Shown one piece after another: positions 30,520 to 39,557 of a stretch of DNA of 45,122 bases. The notes beneath the pieces are model-generated. The model ran no database searches. It was given only the letters and a program-made list of their open reading frames with translations, and was not told where the DNA came from. The stretch spans positions 1-45,122 of the forward strand of contig CAKVLT010000008.1 of the NCBI GenBank assembly GCA_934757945.1, given 5' to 3'. The position numbers and the translations under genes are program-made. This DNA is from an uncultured Bulleidia sp. GTDB lineage: Bacteria; Bacillota_I; Bacilli_A; Erysipelotrichales; Erysipelotrichaceae. Each line of letters starts with the position of its first letter. The first letter of the stretch is position 1.

Positions 30520-31839
30520 ATGCAGACAATTGAAATTTCTAAAGAATTATTATCCTTTATTGAGAAAAGTCCGAGTATGTTCCATTCTGTTTCCACGATT
30601 GCTTCATACCTGGATGAGGAAGGATTTATGTATGTTCCGGAAGACACAGACTGGAACCTGGAGAAAGGAAAAAACTATTACACTATCAGAAACCACTCCA
30701 GTATTATCGCTTTTAAGATTGGAAAAGAACTCAGTGATTATCACTTCCAGATCTGTTCCTCTCACAGTGATTCCCCTACATTCAAAGTCAAGAGTGTGCC
30801 CGAATTAAAAGGACCAGGAGAATACCTGAAACTTGATGTAGAAGCCTATGGGGGAATGATTGATAACACATGGATGGACAGACCATTAACCATTGCAGGA
30901 AGAGCTTTTGTAAAAGAAGGGAACAGAGTTATCAGCAAACTGCTGTATATCGACAAAGACTTGGTATTGATTCCTAATGTTGCCATCCACTTCAACAGAG
31001 AAGTCAATAAAGGCGTTGCGTTAAACAGACAGGTAGACTTATGTCCTTTATTCTCCTGTGGAAAAGCAAAAGAAGGTGACTTCAGAAAGATGATTGCAAG
31101 ATACTTAGGTGTAGAAGATGATCAGTTATTAGCAGTAGATGCCTTCCTGGTTAACCGCCAGAAACCTGTCATCTGGGGACTGGAAGATGAATTTGTTTCT
31201 TCTCCAAAGTTAGATGACTTACAATGTGCCTTTGTATCCTTAAAAGCTTTATTAGCTTCTCATAACGAAAAAGATATCAGCGTTTTCTGCTGTTTCGATA
31301 ATGAAGAAGTAGGTTCCAATACAAAGCAGGGTGCCATGTCCACATTCTTTGCGGATACCCTGAAACGTATCCATTATTCTTTAGGCAAAACAGAAAGTGA
31401 ATACTACCCTGCCATTGCAAAAAGCTTTATGGTAAGCTGTGACAATGCTCATGCAGTGCATCCAAACCATCCTGAAAAAACAGATGCCGTCAACTGTGCC
31501 TACATGAATAAAGGTGTTGTCATTAAGGAAAGTGCCAACCAGAAATATACTACAGATGCTTTCTCCAGATCTGTATTTATGGAAATCTGTCACAAAGCAA
31601 ATATGCCATACCAGACATTTGCCAACAGAAGCGACTCTTTAGGAGGTTCCACTTTAGGTAATCTTTCCAATACACAGGTTAGTTTACATTGTGTAGATAT
31701 CGGTTTACCTCAGCTGGCTATGCATTCTACTTTTGAAACAGGCGGTGTGGAAGATACCGCTACTACTATTGAAATCCTGAAAACTTTCTATAATACAGAT
31801 ATTGAAATTCATAATTTTGATTCTGTAGATTTCAACTAA
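30520..31839 (+). CDS. M18 family aminopeptidase
   Basis: Cytosolic zinc aminopeptidase (aspartyl aminopeptidase family) of 439 residues. The start at 30520 (MQTIEISKELLSFIEKSPS) follows AGGAGG; the upstream 16-codon extension has no ribosome site. The metal and catalytic motifs are CSSHSDSPTFKVK (first His/Asp), LDDLQCAF, CFDNEEVGSNTKQGAMS and SCDNAHAVHPNHPEK, with a C-terminal histidine in AMHSTFETGG. It is divergent from pfp; the 114 bases between hold the two promoters. Confidence 0.93.
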   Translation: MQTIEISKELLSFIEKSPSMFHSVSTIASYLDEEGFMYVPEDTDWNLEKGKNYYTIRNHSSIIAFKIGKELSDYHFQICSSHSDSPTFKVKSVPELKGPGEYLKLDVEAYGGMIDNTWMDRPLTIAGRAFVKEGNRVISKLLYIDKDLVLIPNVAIHFNREVNKGVALNRQVDLCPLFSCGKAKEGDFRKMIARYLGVEDDQLLAVDAFLVNRQKPVIWGLEDEFVSSPKLDDLQCAFVSLKALLASHNEKDISVFCCFDNEEVGSNTKQGAMSTFFADTLKRIHYSLGKTESEYYPAIAKSFMVSCDNAHAVHPNHPEKTDAVNCAYMNKGVVIKESANQKYTTDAFSRSVFMEICHKANMPYQTFANRSDSLGGSTLGNLSNTQVSLHCVDIGLPQLAMHSTFETGGVEDTATTIEILKTFYNTDIEIHNFDSVDFN

Positions 31840-31852
31840 TCTCAAAACTTAT

Positions 31853-31897
31853 AAAAGCTATATATCCTGTGCAGGTGTGCATAGAATGTATAGCTTT
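31853..31897 (+). terminator. intrinsic terminator after the M18 aminopeptidase
   Basis: AAAAGCTATA and TATAGCTTTT arms with a 26-base loop and a following T-run. It may work in both directions because the GH1 gene converges from the right. Confidence 0.7.
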
Positions 31898-31915
31898 TTC
31901 TGAAGAACTTTCTCT

Positions 31916-33163
31916 TTATTCTGCGTATTTTCCAAGCACATACAGACTTGGCTTAGGCGTATGTTTCTGTGTCTTTCTATCTAACGACATTAGCCCAAAA
32001 TGCATACTGTATCCAGACTGCCATTCATAATTATCAATCATGGACCAATACATATATCCTACTACCGGAATGCCTTCTTTTTTACATTTTAAGGCACCTT
32101 TTACAGCTGTTTGTATAAATTGGCATCTTTCTTCATCATTATCTGTAGCAATACCATTTTCAGTTACCAGCAATTCTTTTTTGAATGACTTATGCACCTT
32201 TTTCAATACATGTTCTACACATTCAGGATAATTTTCATACCCCATTTGGGTTAATTTAGCTTTACTGTCCGGTTCACGTTCTCCCTTTTCATCAAAGAGT
32301 GCTCTTGTATATGTCTGTACCCCAAAGAAATCATCCTGTTCCATATATGGAAGATAATGCAGAAAATCCTTCTGCCAGTCTTTTTCAACATTCTCCTCAC
32401 CGCCAGAAACTGCCTGCAGATCTCTGACGCTTAAAGATAATCCTGCTTTAACCCCAGGCAATACTTCATGAATGATTTTTACTGCTTTCATGTGCGCCTC
32501 ACAAACAATTTCATCCCCATGTGTACTTCTTGGAGAAGTAAATACAGCTGCCTGTTTTACACCAAACACTTCCAGATTTTCTTTTTCAGCCTTCTGTTGC
32601 TGTAAAGCCATGGCTTCCATGTCCATACCAATCTGTAAACCGGCGCCACCTGCATTTTTACGAATCTTTTCAATATATCCTGCAATCAAAAGCCCCATAT
32701 TAGCTTCATTAATCGTCACAATATAGTGCAGTTCCTCTTCTTTCAAATGTTCACACACATATTGCACATATTTTGCAAAATCTTCAGGAGTAGTATCTGC
32801 TTCCCATCCGCCTTTTGTAATCAACCATTTAGGACAGGTAAAATGAAGCAAAGTAATAACAGGCTCCATATCATACTCCTTACAGGCATGTATCACATCC
32901 AGATAATGTTTCATTTCCTTTTCATCGAACATGCCCTCCTGAGGCTCTATACGTGCCCATTCTAAAGAAAACCTATAGGCATTCAGTCCTGCTTTTGCCA
33001 TCTTTGCAATATCTTCACGATACGTATGATAATGGTCCGCCGCATCTAATGATTTCTCTGCATATCCGCCTGTTTCCATGTATTCCTGTGCCCAGGTATC
33101 ACTGTTTGTATTATTACCTTCCACCTGATGTCCGGCACTGGCAGATCCAATTAAAAATTTCAT
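31916..33163 (-). CDS. GH1 beta-glycosidase, non-phospho type
   Basis: Retaining beta-glycosidase of 415 residues. The acid/base lies in VTINEANMG (NEA rather than NEP) and the nucleophile in LLVTENGIA. Near the C-terminus NYEWQSGYSMHFG corresponds to the NFEW(x)xGY region of glucosidases acting on free sugars; the S-x-K-x-Y phosphate-binding pattern of 6-phospho enzymes is absent. There is no signal peptide, so the substrate must be imported unphosphorylated or derive from inside. It starts one base after the stop of the RpiR gene. Confidence 0.85.
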   Translation of the reverse strand: MKFLIGSASAGHQVEGNNTNSDTWAQEYMETGGYAEKSLDAADHYHTYREDIAKMAKAGLNAYRFSLEWARIEPQEGMFDEKEMKHYLDVIHACKEYDMEPVITLLHFTCPKWLITKGGWEADTTPEDFAKYVQYVCEHLKEEELHYIVTINEANMGLLIAGYIEKIRKNAGGAGLQIGMDMEAMALQQQKAEKENLEVFGVKQAAVFTSPRSTHGDEIVCEAHMKAVKIIHEVLPGVKAGLSLSVRDLQAVSGGEENVEKDWQKDFLHYLPYMEQDDFFGVQTYTRALFDEKGEREPDSKAKLTQMGYENYPECVEHVLKKVHKSFKKELLVTENGIATDNDEERCQFIQTAVKGALKCKKEGIPVVGYMYWSMIDNYEWQSGYSMHFGLMSLDRKTQKHTPKPSLYVLGKYAE

Positions 33164-33164
33164 T

Positions 33165-33974
33165 TCATCCCTCCATGTTATATGTTTTCAAATAGAACAT
33201 AATCAAATATTCTACGATTAATAAAGCACAATATTTCCCAATATCTTCTTTATTGGAAGTTCCACACTGTATGACATAATCTGCCTTATTCAATTCTGCA
33301 TTGCTTTGATTCTGGGTAATAACTACAATCTTACACCCGCTTTGTATTATCGCATTCCAGATTTCAGAATATCTGGACATATAGGTTCCTCCCACTGTAC
33401 AAATAACAGCAACAGAATCCTGATTCAAACTTCTGGCACTTTGCAACTGGTCTTCGTAGGACATAAACATTTCAACGTATTTCCCCATAGTCATCATCTT
33501 ACTTTGATAATATCTACCTGCATCCCACAAAAAGTGATGTGCAAAGAAAGAAATTCTGTCACTTTCATAAATCTTTTCTGTTACGTGACAGATAGTGTCC
33601 ATGTTTTCCGGTGTTCGTGTAGAACGTATATCCGCTATCAACATTTCTGTATACGCCTGAATAGCGGAGGTTTCGTCTGTACATAATTGTTGATAAAACT
33701 GCCTGGAATAATCATTAGACATTGTAAAATCCTGATTCAAAGACTGTTTGAATTCCTTGAAATTTTCAAATCCAATAAAGCGGATAAATCTTGAAACAGA
33801 AGCTTTGGATGTATAGCACATTTGTGCCATTTCTTCTATGGACACATCCTTAAGCTTCTTATAGTTTTGAATCAACAGTAATGCAATTTCATAATTAGAA
33901 TCTTTAACCAGCGTAGTATTTATATAGTTCAAAAGCTTATTGAACAAAGCACCCATCGTTTTAGCATTCGACAT
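33165..33974 (-). CDS. RpiR-family regulator
   Basis: Sugar-phosphate-responsive regulator of 269 residues: N-terminal RpiR HTH (VSIEEMAQMCYTSKASVSRFIRFIGFENFKEFK, about 43-75) and a C-terminal SIS domain (about 110-250; SVAVICTVGGTYMSRYSEIW). It is co-transcribed with the GH1 gene and lies downstream of the 6-phospho-beta-glucosidase/EIIC pair, so it presumably senses a phosphorylated disaccharide made by that system. Confidence 0.88.
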   Translation of the reverse strand: MSNAKTMGALFNKLLNYINTTLVKDSNYEIALLLIQNYKKLKDVSIEEMAQMCYTSKASVSRFIRFIGFENFKEFKQSLNQDFTMSNDYSRQFYQQLCTDETSAIQAYTEMLIADIRSTRTPENMDTICHVTEKIYESDRISFFAHHFLWDAGRYYQSKMMTMGKYVEMFMSYEDQLQSARSLNQDSVAVICTVGGTYMSRYSEIWNAIIQSGCKIVVITQNQSNAELNKADYVIQCGTSNKEDIGKYCALLIVEYLIMFYLKTYNMEG

Positions 33975-34029
33975 GTTAACTCCTTCATTTCTTTAAAGAA
34001 GTATACTTGAAACTATCGTGCTTTTCACG

Positions 34030-35409
34030 TCACATTATTCCATTATCCCTGATAACTTTCTGATACCAGAAAAAGCTGTCCTTTTTCACCCTTCTGCATT
34101 GTTTTATTTCCGTATCCGTTCTGTCTACAAAAACAAGTCCATAGCGTTTAGCATATCCCTGATGCGAAGATACCACATCCAGAAAAGACCACGGGCAATA
34201 TCCGAACACCGGATATCCCTCTTTAATTAAGTTGTGTATCTGCAAGATATGTTGTTGCAAATAGCTGATACGATACGCATCATGAATCTGTCCAGTTTCT
34301 CCAAGACTTTCACTATATGCCATACCATTTTCCGTAACAATCACAGGCAGATGATATCTGTCATAAATTTTACGTATACCTATGGATAAACCTATAGGAT
34401 CAATCCCTTTATCCATCCACTCTGTCTTTTGAAGATACGGATTCTCACATATATCATAAACATCAGAAATCCAGAAGGGAGGCTGATGATAATTCACAGG
34501 TCCCTCTTTCGCTTTAGCACAAATACTAAAATAATAGTTTACGCCGATAAAATCAGGTGATGATGAAAGTAAAACAGCCTCATCCCCTTCTTCAGTTACA
34601 GGATACAGATCATGTGTCATGAAATACTGTGTTGTAAAAGGCGGATACTTTCCATATACACTCATATCCAGCATATAGAATTCCATCAGTTCTTCTGCAT
34701 TGTACGCCGCCTGAACATCTTCGCATCTGCTGCTATTAGGATAAACTACCTGAATCGAACATACCGGTCCAATCTTGGCTTCTTCATCTATAGTTCTTAA
34801 CAATGCCATAGCTTTATGTTCTGCAAGAGAGATATGATAACTCATCTGATAAATATTCTGAAGATTCTTATGTGGATCTTCTTCATAGTTACCGCTCATA
34901 TCCGCAGCTGCTGTAGCTATCAGCTGTTCATTCACAGTTACCCACTTTTTAACTCTTCCCTTAAAGTGTTTAAAACACACACTGGCATAGGCTTCATAAC
35001 ATTCTATCATACGTCTGTCTTTCCACCCACCAAAGGATTCCACACACGCCTGAGGGCACTCAAAGTGGTACAGAGTCACTACTGGTTCAATATGTTTTTC
35101 CAGAAGATAATCAATCAGATGGTCATAAAACTCCAATCCTTCTTCATTGACATCCAATGTGTCATCTTTCATGATACGTGTCCAGGCAAAACCCATACGA
35201 TAGGCCTTCAGCCCAAGTTCCGCCATAAGATCCACGTCTTCCTTCCAGTGATGGTAATGATCTGCAGCAACGCTGTTATCCGAAATACCTTCTCTTTTTT
35301 TAATAACATCTGTAGTAGCAAGAGACTTATTCCCTTCCTTACAGCCACCTTCTACCTGAAAGGCACTAGTGCTTGCTCCCCACAAAAAAGTATCAGGAAA
35401 CACTTTCAT
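34030..35409 (-). CDS. 6-phospho-beta-glucosidase (GH1)
   Basis: Hydrolyses 6-phospho-beta-glucosides delivered by the PTS. 459 residues; acid/base in WVTVNEQLI, nucleophile in PVIVTENGMA. The C-terminal CPWSFLDVVSSHQGYAKRYG carries the Ser...Lys-x-Tyr phosphate-binding pattern. N-terminal FLWGASTSAFQVEGG is typical. The start overlaps the EIIC stop (ATGA), so sugar uptake and hydrolysis are coupled. Confidence 0.92.
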   Translation of the reverse strand: MKVFPDTFLWGASTSAFQVEGGCKEGNKSLATTDVIKKREGISDNSVAADHYHHWKEDVDLMAELGLKAYRMGFAWTRIMKDDTLDVNEEGLEFYDHLIDYLLEKHIEPVVTLYHFECPQACVESFGGWKDRRMIECYEAYASVCFKHFKGRVKKWVTVNEQLIATAAADMSGNYEEDPHKNLQNIYQMSYHISLAEHKAMALLRTIDEEAKIGPVCSIQVVYPNSSRCEDVQAAYNAEELMEFYMLDMSVYGKYPPFTTQYFMTHDLYPVTEEGDEAVLLSSSPDFIGVNYYFSICAKAKEGPVNYHQPPFWISDVYDICENPYLQKTEWMDKGIDPIGLSIGIRKIYDRYHLPVIVTENGMAYSESLGETGQIHDAYRISYLQQHILQIHNLIKEGYPVFGYCPWSFLDVVSSHQGYAKRYGLVFVDRTDTEIKQCRRVKKDSFFWYQKVIRDNGIM

Positions 35410-36689
35410 TCTGCACCCTCTTCTTTCAATGCCTGAGCATCTGCAGCTTTAAAGAACGGATACCAGATAGCAGCACTCATGATAGTTGCGATAATCTGAT
35501 ATACACCAATCTTCCAGGAACCTTGTACAATACCGTAAATAAAGATTGGCATGGTATTCATACCGATAATACCCGTAGGAATCGGCATGAATCCCAACGC
35601 AATCGCCACATATGCCATTAACAGAGATAACAGTGGAACAAGAATAAACGGAATCAGGAAAGTAAAATTCATCATCAATGGTAATCCATACACTAATGGT
35701 TCATTAATATTAAAAATGCCACATGGCAATACAATTTTTGAGAATGTCTTATATCTTCTGGATTTTGCAAATAATGCCATCACAATAACGAGTCCTAAGG
35801 TACATCCACACCCACCATTACATGCAAAGTCGTACATGCTTGTATTCCACATATGAGGAATCATCTGCCCTGCAGCGGCTGCTGCCATATTGTCTGAAAG
35901 GTAAGTAAACCAGATAGGATATAAGATGGCCAGTACAGTATAAGAACCATGTACACCAAAGAACCATAAAATTTGAGCAAGTAATACAAGAATCATAAAT
36001 CCAGGAAGACTGCCTGTAATATTAGCAAGAGGTGTCTGTAAGACTGCATATACCGCATCCAGAATATTTCCCCACGGTGTCAATAAGAATAAAGTTCTGA
36101 GAACTCCACAAAGAATTAAACATGCCGCTCCAGGAATCAAAGCTACAAAACTCTGCGTAACATTCTCAGGAACCCCTGCAGGCATTTTAAGCGTAATCTT
36201 TTTATCCACAATCCATCCGACAACTTTTACAACAAAAATACCTAACAAAAATGCCAAAAATACACCATGACTGCCAAGATAATCCAATTTTAAAACAGTA
36301 GTACCTGTTTCATCTACTCCGTAAGGAATCATGATCAGATAACATACCAACGCTAACATCCCATTATTAAATGCAAGTTTTTCATGGTTGAAAATTTTAG
36401 AGCCATGATAGGCTACAGAGAACACCATAAACAACCCCATGAAATTCATAGACGCATTATACACTACTGTCAGAAAATCGCTGATACCTGTGGAAGTGAT
36501 GAAGTTTTTATATGGTTCCCAGGCAATGCTGTTGAATAAATTAAAAATAGCCCCTAACATGATAACTGCCATCAGACTCTGTGAACCTGTTCCTATACAA
36601 CGAATATAAGAATTCTGAGCAAAGCCTGTGGATAATGGTACAAGTTTGGTTTCAATAAAGTTTTGTAACCAGTTTTTTTTCTCGTTCAT
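35406..36689 (-). CDS. PTS EIIC, lactose/cellobiose family
   Basis: Membrane channel subunit of a sugar PTS. The start at 36689 (MNEKKNWLQNFIETKLVPLS) has GAGGAG upstream; an 18-codon extension lacks one. About ten hydrophobic segments in 427 residues; GSQSLMAVIMLGAIFNL and the substrate-loop FNINEPLVYGLPLMMN (the NEP motif of this family) are present. No EIIA or EIIB gene is attached, so these must come from elsewhere. Promoter region carries a cre-like site and a palindrome. Confidence 0.88.
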   Translation of the reverse strand: MNEKKNWLQNFIETKLVPLSTGFAQNSYIRCIGTGSQSLMAVIMLGAIFNLFNSIAWEPYKNFITSTGISDFLTVVYNASMNFMGLFMVFSVAYHGSKIFNHEKLAFNNGMLALVCYLIMIPYGVDETGTTVLKLDYLGSHGVFLAFLLGIFVVKVVGWIVDKKITLKMPAGVPENVTQSFVALIPGAACLILCGVLRTLFLLTPWGNILDAVYAVLQTPLANITGSLPGFMILVLLAQILWFFGVHGSYTVLAILYPIWFTYLSDNMAAAAAGQMIPHMWNTSMYDFACNGGCGCTLGLVIVMALFAKSRRYKTFSKIVLPCGIFNINEPLVYGLPLMMNFTFLIPFILVPLLSLLMAYVAIALGFMPIPTGIIGMNTMPIFIYGIVQGSWKIGVYQIIATIMSAAIWYPFFKAADAQALKEEGAE

Positions 36690-36756
36690 ATACTTTTCTC
36701 CTCTTGTGCAAACAACGTTTTGGCCATACTGTCTGTTTAACAATTAAAGAATATCA

Positions 36757-36770
36757 TGATACCGCTTTCG
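36757..36770 (-). promoter_or_regulatory. cre-like site upstream of EIIC
   Basis: Minus-strand CGAAAGCGGTATCA fits the TGNAANCGNWNNCA catabolite-response consensus except for the first base. It lies 68 bases before the EIIC start, suitable for CcpA control. Confidence 0.45.
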
Positions 36771-36814
36771 GATCGTTTCATGAATTCCCTTTCAGTTTCA
36801 AGATCAGCACTTTA

Positions 36815-36831
36815 TTTTCACAATATGAAAA
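36815..36831. promoter_or_regulatory. palindrome TTTTCA-N5-TGAAAA, possible RpiR site
   Basis: A perfect 6-bp palindrome 126 bases before the EIIC start and seven bases from the MITE target duplication. RpiR proteins often bind TGAAA/TTTCA-type palindromes; the link to the regulator at 33165 is inference. Confidence 0.4.
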
Positions 36832-36847
36832 AACGCTGTAGAAACTA

Positions 36848-37227
36848 CAATGTCATTAAGTCAGGACATTAACCAAGTAAAACATCGTATAATTGCTACA
36901 CAATAAGCTGTGTAGCGATTTTTTAACAAGAAAATGTTTTCATGAACAGAACAACAAAGAGACGGAATTTCTGTTAAATAAGCAAAAAAAGTGCTTGGTA
37001 GAATTACACAGGCATCAATCCATAATCCGAAGGTAGTTGAATTTTAAGTATAAATAATCCAATATGAGAAAATAGTTGGTATTGTTTTTGTTATACTTTG
37101 AAATACATAAATATGCACAGCAATGAAAAAGAATCACTATCTGCGAAGAACAAATCTTCGTTTCAGCGATTCTTTTTGTTTGAGTGCATCTTTTTAATGT
37201 CTTTAGTTTCTTAACTTAATGACATTG
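36848..37227. mobile_element. MITE-like 380-bp insertion with 14-bp TIRs and 10-bp TSD
   Basis: Perfect terminal inverted repeats CAATGTCATTAAGT (36848-36861) and ACTTAATGACATTG (37214-37227) are flanked by a perfect direct repeat GTAGAAACTA (36838-36847 and 37228-37237). No transposase is encoded; a 33-codon ORF has no ribosome site. Inside are a TATAAT followed by a hairpin and T-run (GCTACACA/TGTGTAGC, 36893-36920), and an extended -10 (TGTTATACT near 37093) followed by a terminator-like AAAGAATC/GATTCTTT structure (37130-37175). The 10-bp duplication fits an IS4-like transposase acting in trans. Confidence 0.8.
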
Positions 37228-37271
37228 GTAGAAACTATCCTTTCAGATACTTACTAAAGCTTTTTGGGGGA

Positions 37272-38093
37272 CTACATTCCAAATGGATGATATTCTACCG
37301 GAAGATCTTTATGATGATATGGAAGATCGTTGTAGGTAATTAATTCCACATGATTCTCTTTAATCCAGGTTTTCACTTCTTCACTTGTCAAAGCTTCCAG
37401 ATCCTTCACTCTGCAAAGATTGAAACTGCTCAGATCAAATAACACTTTATCTGCCCATCCGCAATGGGTGATCAGATACCCGTAATCATGTTGTAATAAG
37501 CCATCTGTATCTTTCACAATGTAACTGATAAGATCTTCTTTTAACTGTCCTTCCGGAGAAGCGCCAAACTGATACCATCCCATACCTGCACATTTCATTC
37601 CGGGAATTGTCTGTGTCTGGGTGGAATACAGGCAATCGTATTTTCTGGCAAGATCCATACTTGCCTTAAAAGTTGTAGCAGTGCCATACGCATGTCCATG
37701 GATGTAATCAGGTTTTTTACCAACCAGTTCTATAAACTTTTCAATCTGAGCTTCAAACTCAGCATAAACTTCCTCATACACCACATGATCATGATTTTCA
37801 GCCTCTTTATCCAGAGCTCTGTTTTCTCTGCTTGTATAGAATGAACCATCTTCATGACAAAGAGAAGGCACTTTGTCATATCCAAGTAAAGAAGAACCTG
37901 TAGAAGCATTCAGATCAATACCTAAAGCAATCTTATCCAGATATGGTCGAATCCATTCTATGCATTCTTCAGTCCATGGCATGTTGGTAAATACACCTGT
38001 ATTTCTTACAATACCATGTTCGATACCATACAGAATACCTCTTGCTACAGCGGGTGTGATTCCATAGTCATCCGACTGTACCAATAACTTCAT
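37272..38093 (-). CDS. ChbG/YdjC-family carbohydrate deacetylase-like protein
   Basis: Family members remove an acetyl group from chito- and related oligosaccharides using a metal held by Asp and two His. Of these, SDDYG (D8/D9) and YIHGHAYGT (H132/H134) are visible, but the usual GIHLxLT motif reads GIDLNAST, with D60 in place of the metal-binding His. Activity is therefore uncertain. It overlaps the EIIC gene by one base, so it acts on, or responds to, the sugar imported by that PTS, possibly an N-acetylated disaccharide. Confidence 0.8.
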   Translation of the reverse strand: MKLLVQSDDYGITPAVARGILYGIEHGIVRNTGVFTNMPWTEECIEWIRPYLDKIALGIDLNASTGSSLLGYDKVPSLCHEDGSFYTSRENRALDKEAENHDHVVYEEVYAEFEAQIEKFIELVGKKPDYIHGHAYGTATTFKASMDLARKYDCLYSTQTQTIPGMKCAGMGWYQFGASPEGQLKEDLISYIVKDTDGLLQHDYGYLITHCGWADKVLFDLSSFNLCRVKDLEALTSEEVKTWIKENHVELITYNDLPYHHKDLPVEYHPFGM

Positions 38094-39379
38094 TATGCCT
38101 CTGCCTCTTTTTCTTTTAATGTTTCTGCTTCCTGTTTCAGCAGCTGCTTATCATACGCTCTGGCAAATGGAATATAGATAAGCACATCCACTACCATGAA
38201 TACACATCCCCAGATAACACCGGAGATACCAAAGGAAACCATGTTTGTGACAAAGAATGGGACAAAGCCTCCTGCACTGGCCCCTGTAGCTGCTCCAAGA
38301 AGTCCAAGATTCTGTAACAGACATGTACCCCATACTGCAACGGAAGGCACTAGAATTACCCATGGCAAAAAGAAGATAGGATTCAGAATCATAGGAAGAC
38401 CAAAGTACATTGGTTCATCTACACCAAATAAGGAAGGCAGTGCACCAATCTTTGTAATCGTCTTGCTTGAGGAAGACTTGCAGGTAAGCAGTATTGCAAT
38501 AACCAATGGTAAGGAACCTGAACCAAAGGAAATCATAGTTCCTGTCATCATATGAGGCAATGCCTGTCCTGCCTGATAGGCCGCAAGATTTTCCATCTGT
38601 AACTGTGTGAATAATAACATCATGATAGGACCACATGTCATACCACCATGGATACCAAAGAACCACATGGCATATAACACCATAAACAAAATCCATAAAC
38701 CAAAATAATTGGCACCAAGACCCATTAACGGAGCAGATACCACTGTATAGATAGCAGCCTGCATATTACCAATTGGTGTTAAGGCAAATAACATTCTGAC
38801 AATTGCAAAGAAAATTGTGGCAAATAATGAAGGAATAATCGCAGAAAACTGTTTTGCAATCATTGGAGGAACAGAATCCGGCATTTTTATTTCAATGTGT
38901 TTATCTGCACAGAACTTAAACACAAATCCTGTGATGAAGGCAATAATCAATGCCGCAAACATACCGGAAGCGCCTAAATAACTTGTAGGAATGCTTGCAG
39001 CTTCATACGCACTTGGAGCTTCTGTGTAAGGTGTCACCACCAGGAAACACATCAAAGCTGTAAGACCAATACTGATACCTGAACCCTTGACATCAAATTT
39101 TTGAGCAAAGACGTAACCGACTAAGAATACAACATATAACGCTAATAAACCTACGGAGAACTGATAAATTGCACCAAGTACTCCATATAAACCTGTAGAT
39201 TGTAAGAAATTCTGGTATCCACCAAAACTGAGTCCTTTAAATAAGGATGCAAAAGAACCAATCATTGTAATAGGCAGCATCATCATAAATGACTGCTGAA
39301 TTGTCTGTAACACTCTGTTATTCGCCATCTTAGCGGAGAAATTAACCAGAGCATCTGTAAATTTCTGCATGTTTTTCAC
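38093..39379 (-). CDS. PTS EIIC, lactose/cellobiose (chitobiose-like) family
   Basis: Second EIIC, 428 residues, about ten hydrophobic segments. It begins MQKFTDALVNFSAKMANNRVLQTI and has the loop FGVDEPMYFGLPMILN (D replacing N in the NEP motif) and WFFGIHGGMT. Its partner is the ChbG-like gene; EIIA and EIIB are missing here too. It is divergent from an RpiR gene, with two palindromic operators and a cre-like site between them. Confidence 0.88.
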   Translation of the reverse strand: MKNMQKFTDALVNFSAKMANNRVLQTIQQSFMMMLPITMIGSFASLFKGLSFGGYQNFLQSTGLYGVLGAIYQFSVGLLALYVVFLVGYVFAQKFDVKGSGISIGLTALMCFLVVTPYTEAPSAYEAASIPTSYLGASGMFAALIIAFITGFVFKFCADKHIEIKMPDSVPPMIAKQFSAIIPSLFATIFFAIVRMLFALTPIGNMQAAIYTVVSAPLMGLGANYFGLWILFMVLYAMWFFGIHGGMTCGPIMMLLFTQLQMENLAAYQAGQALPHMMTGTMISFGSGSLPLVIAILLTCKSSSSKTITKIGALPSLFGVDEPMYFGLPMILNPIFFLPWVILVPSVAVWGTCLLQNLGLLGAATGASAGGFVPFFVTNMVSFGISGVIWGCVFMVVDVLIYIPFARAYDKQLLKQEAETLKEKEAEA

Positions 39380-39397
39380 CTCTTTTTATATATGGTC

Positions 39398-39411
39398 TGT
39401 AAGCGCTTTAC
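39398..39411 (-). promoter_or_regulatory. cre-like site upstream of the second EIIC
   Basis: TGTAAGCGCTTTAC is close to the palindromic cre TGAAAGCGCTTTCA (12 of 14). It lies about 20 bases before the EIIC start at 39379, over the probable transcription start, where CcpA would repress. Confidence 0.5.
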
Positions 39412-39433
39412 CACAATGACATTGTATATTTAT

Positions 39434-39501
39434 TTGAATGATAATTCAATACAATTTTAATATCTTTCGATTTTTCATTCAACTTTTGAATCACAATTCA
39501 T
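39434..39501. promoter_or_regulatory. two RpiR-type operators TTGAAT-N4-ATTCAA
   Basis: A perfect copy lies at 39434-39449 and a second with one changed end base at 39486-39501. A further inverted pair (ATTCAA-N3-TTGAAT) is formed between them. They sit in the divergent control region of EIIC-chbG and the RpiR gene and are the best candidates for its binding sites. Confidence 0.6.
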
Positions 39502-39557
39502 TTTAAGCCTAGGTTTTAATGCATTTATCATTTATACTTAATTGCAGGAGATATCTT

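Noticed and set aside
34816..35436. 206-codon plus-strand ORF
   Set aside because: Antisense to the well-supported 6-phospho-beta-glucosidase gene, no ribosome site.
37114..37215. 33-codon ORF inside the MITE
   Set aside because: No ribosome site; the sequence is better explained by the terminator-like hairpin it spans.
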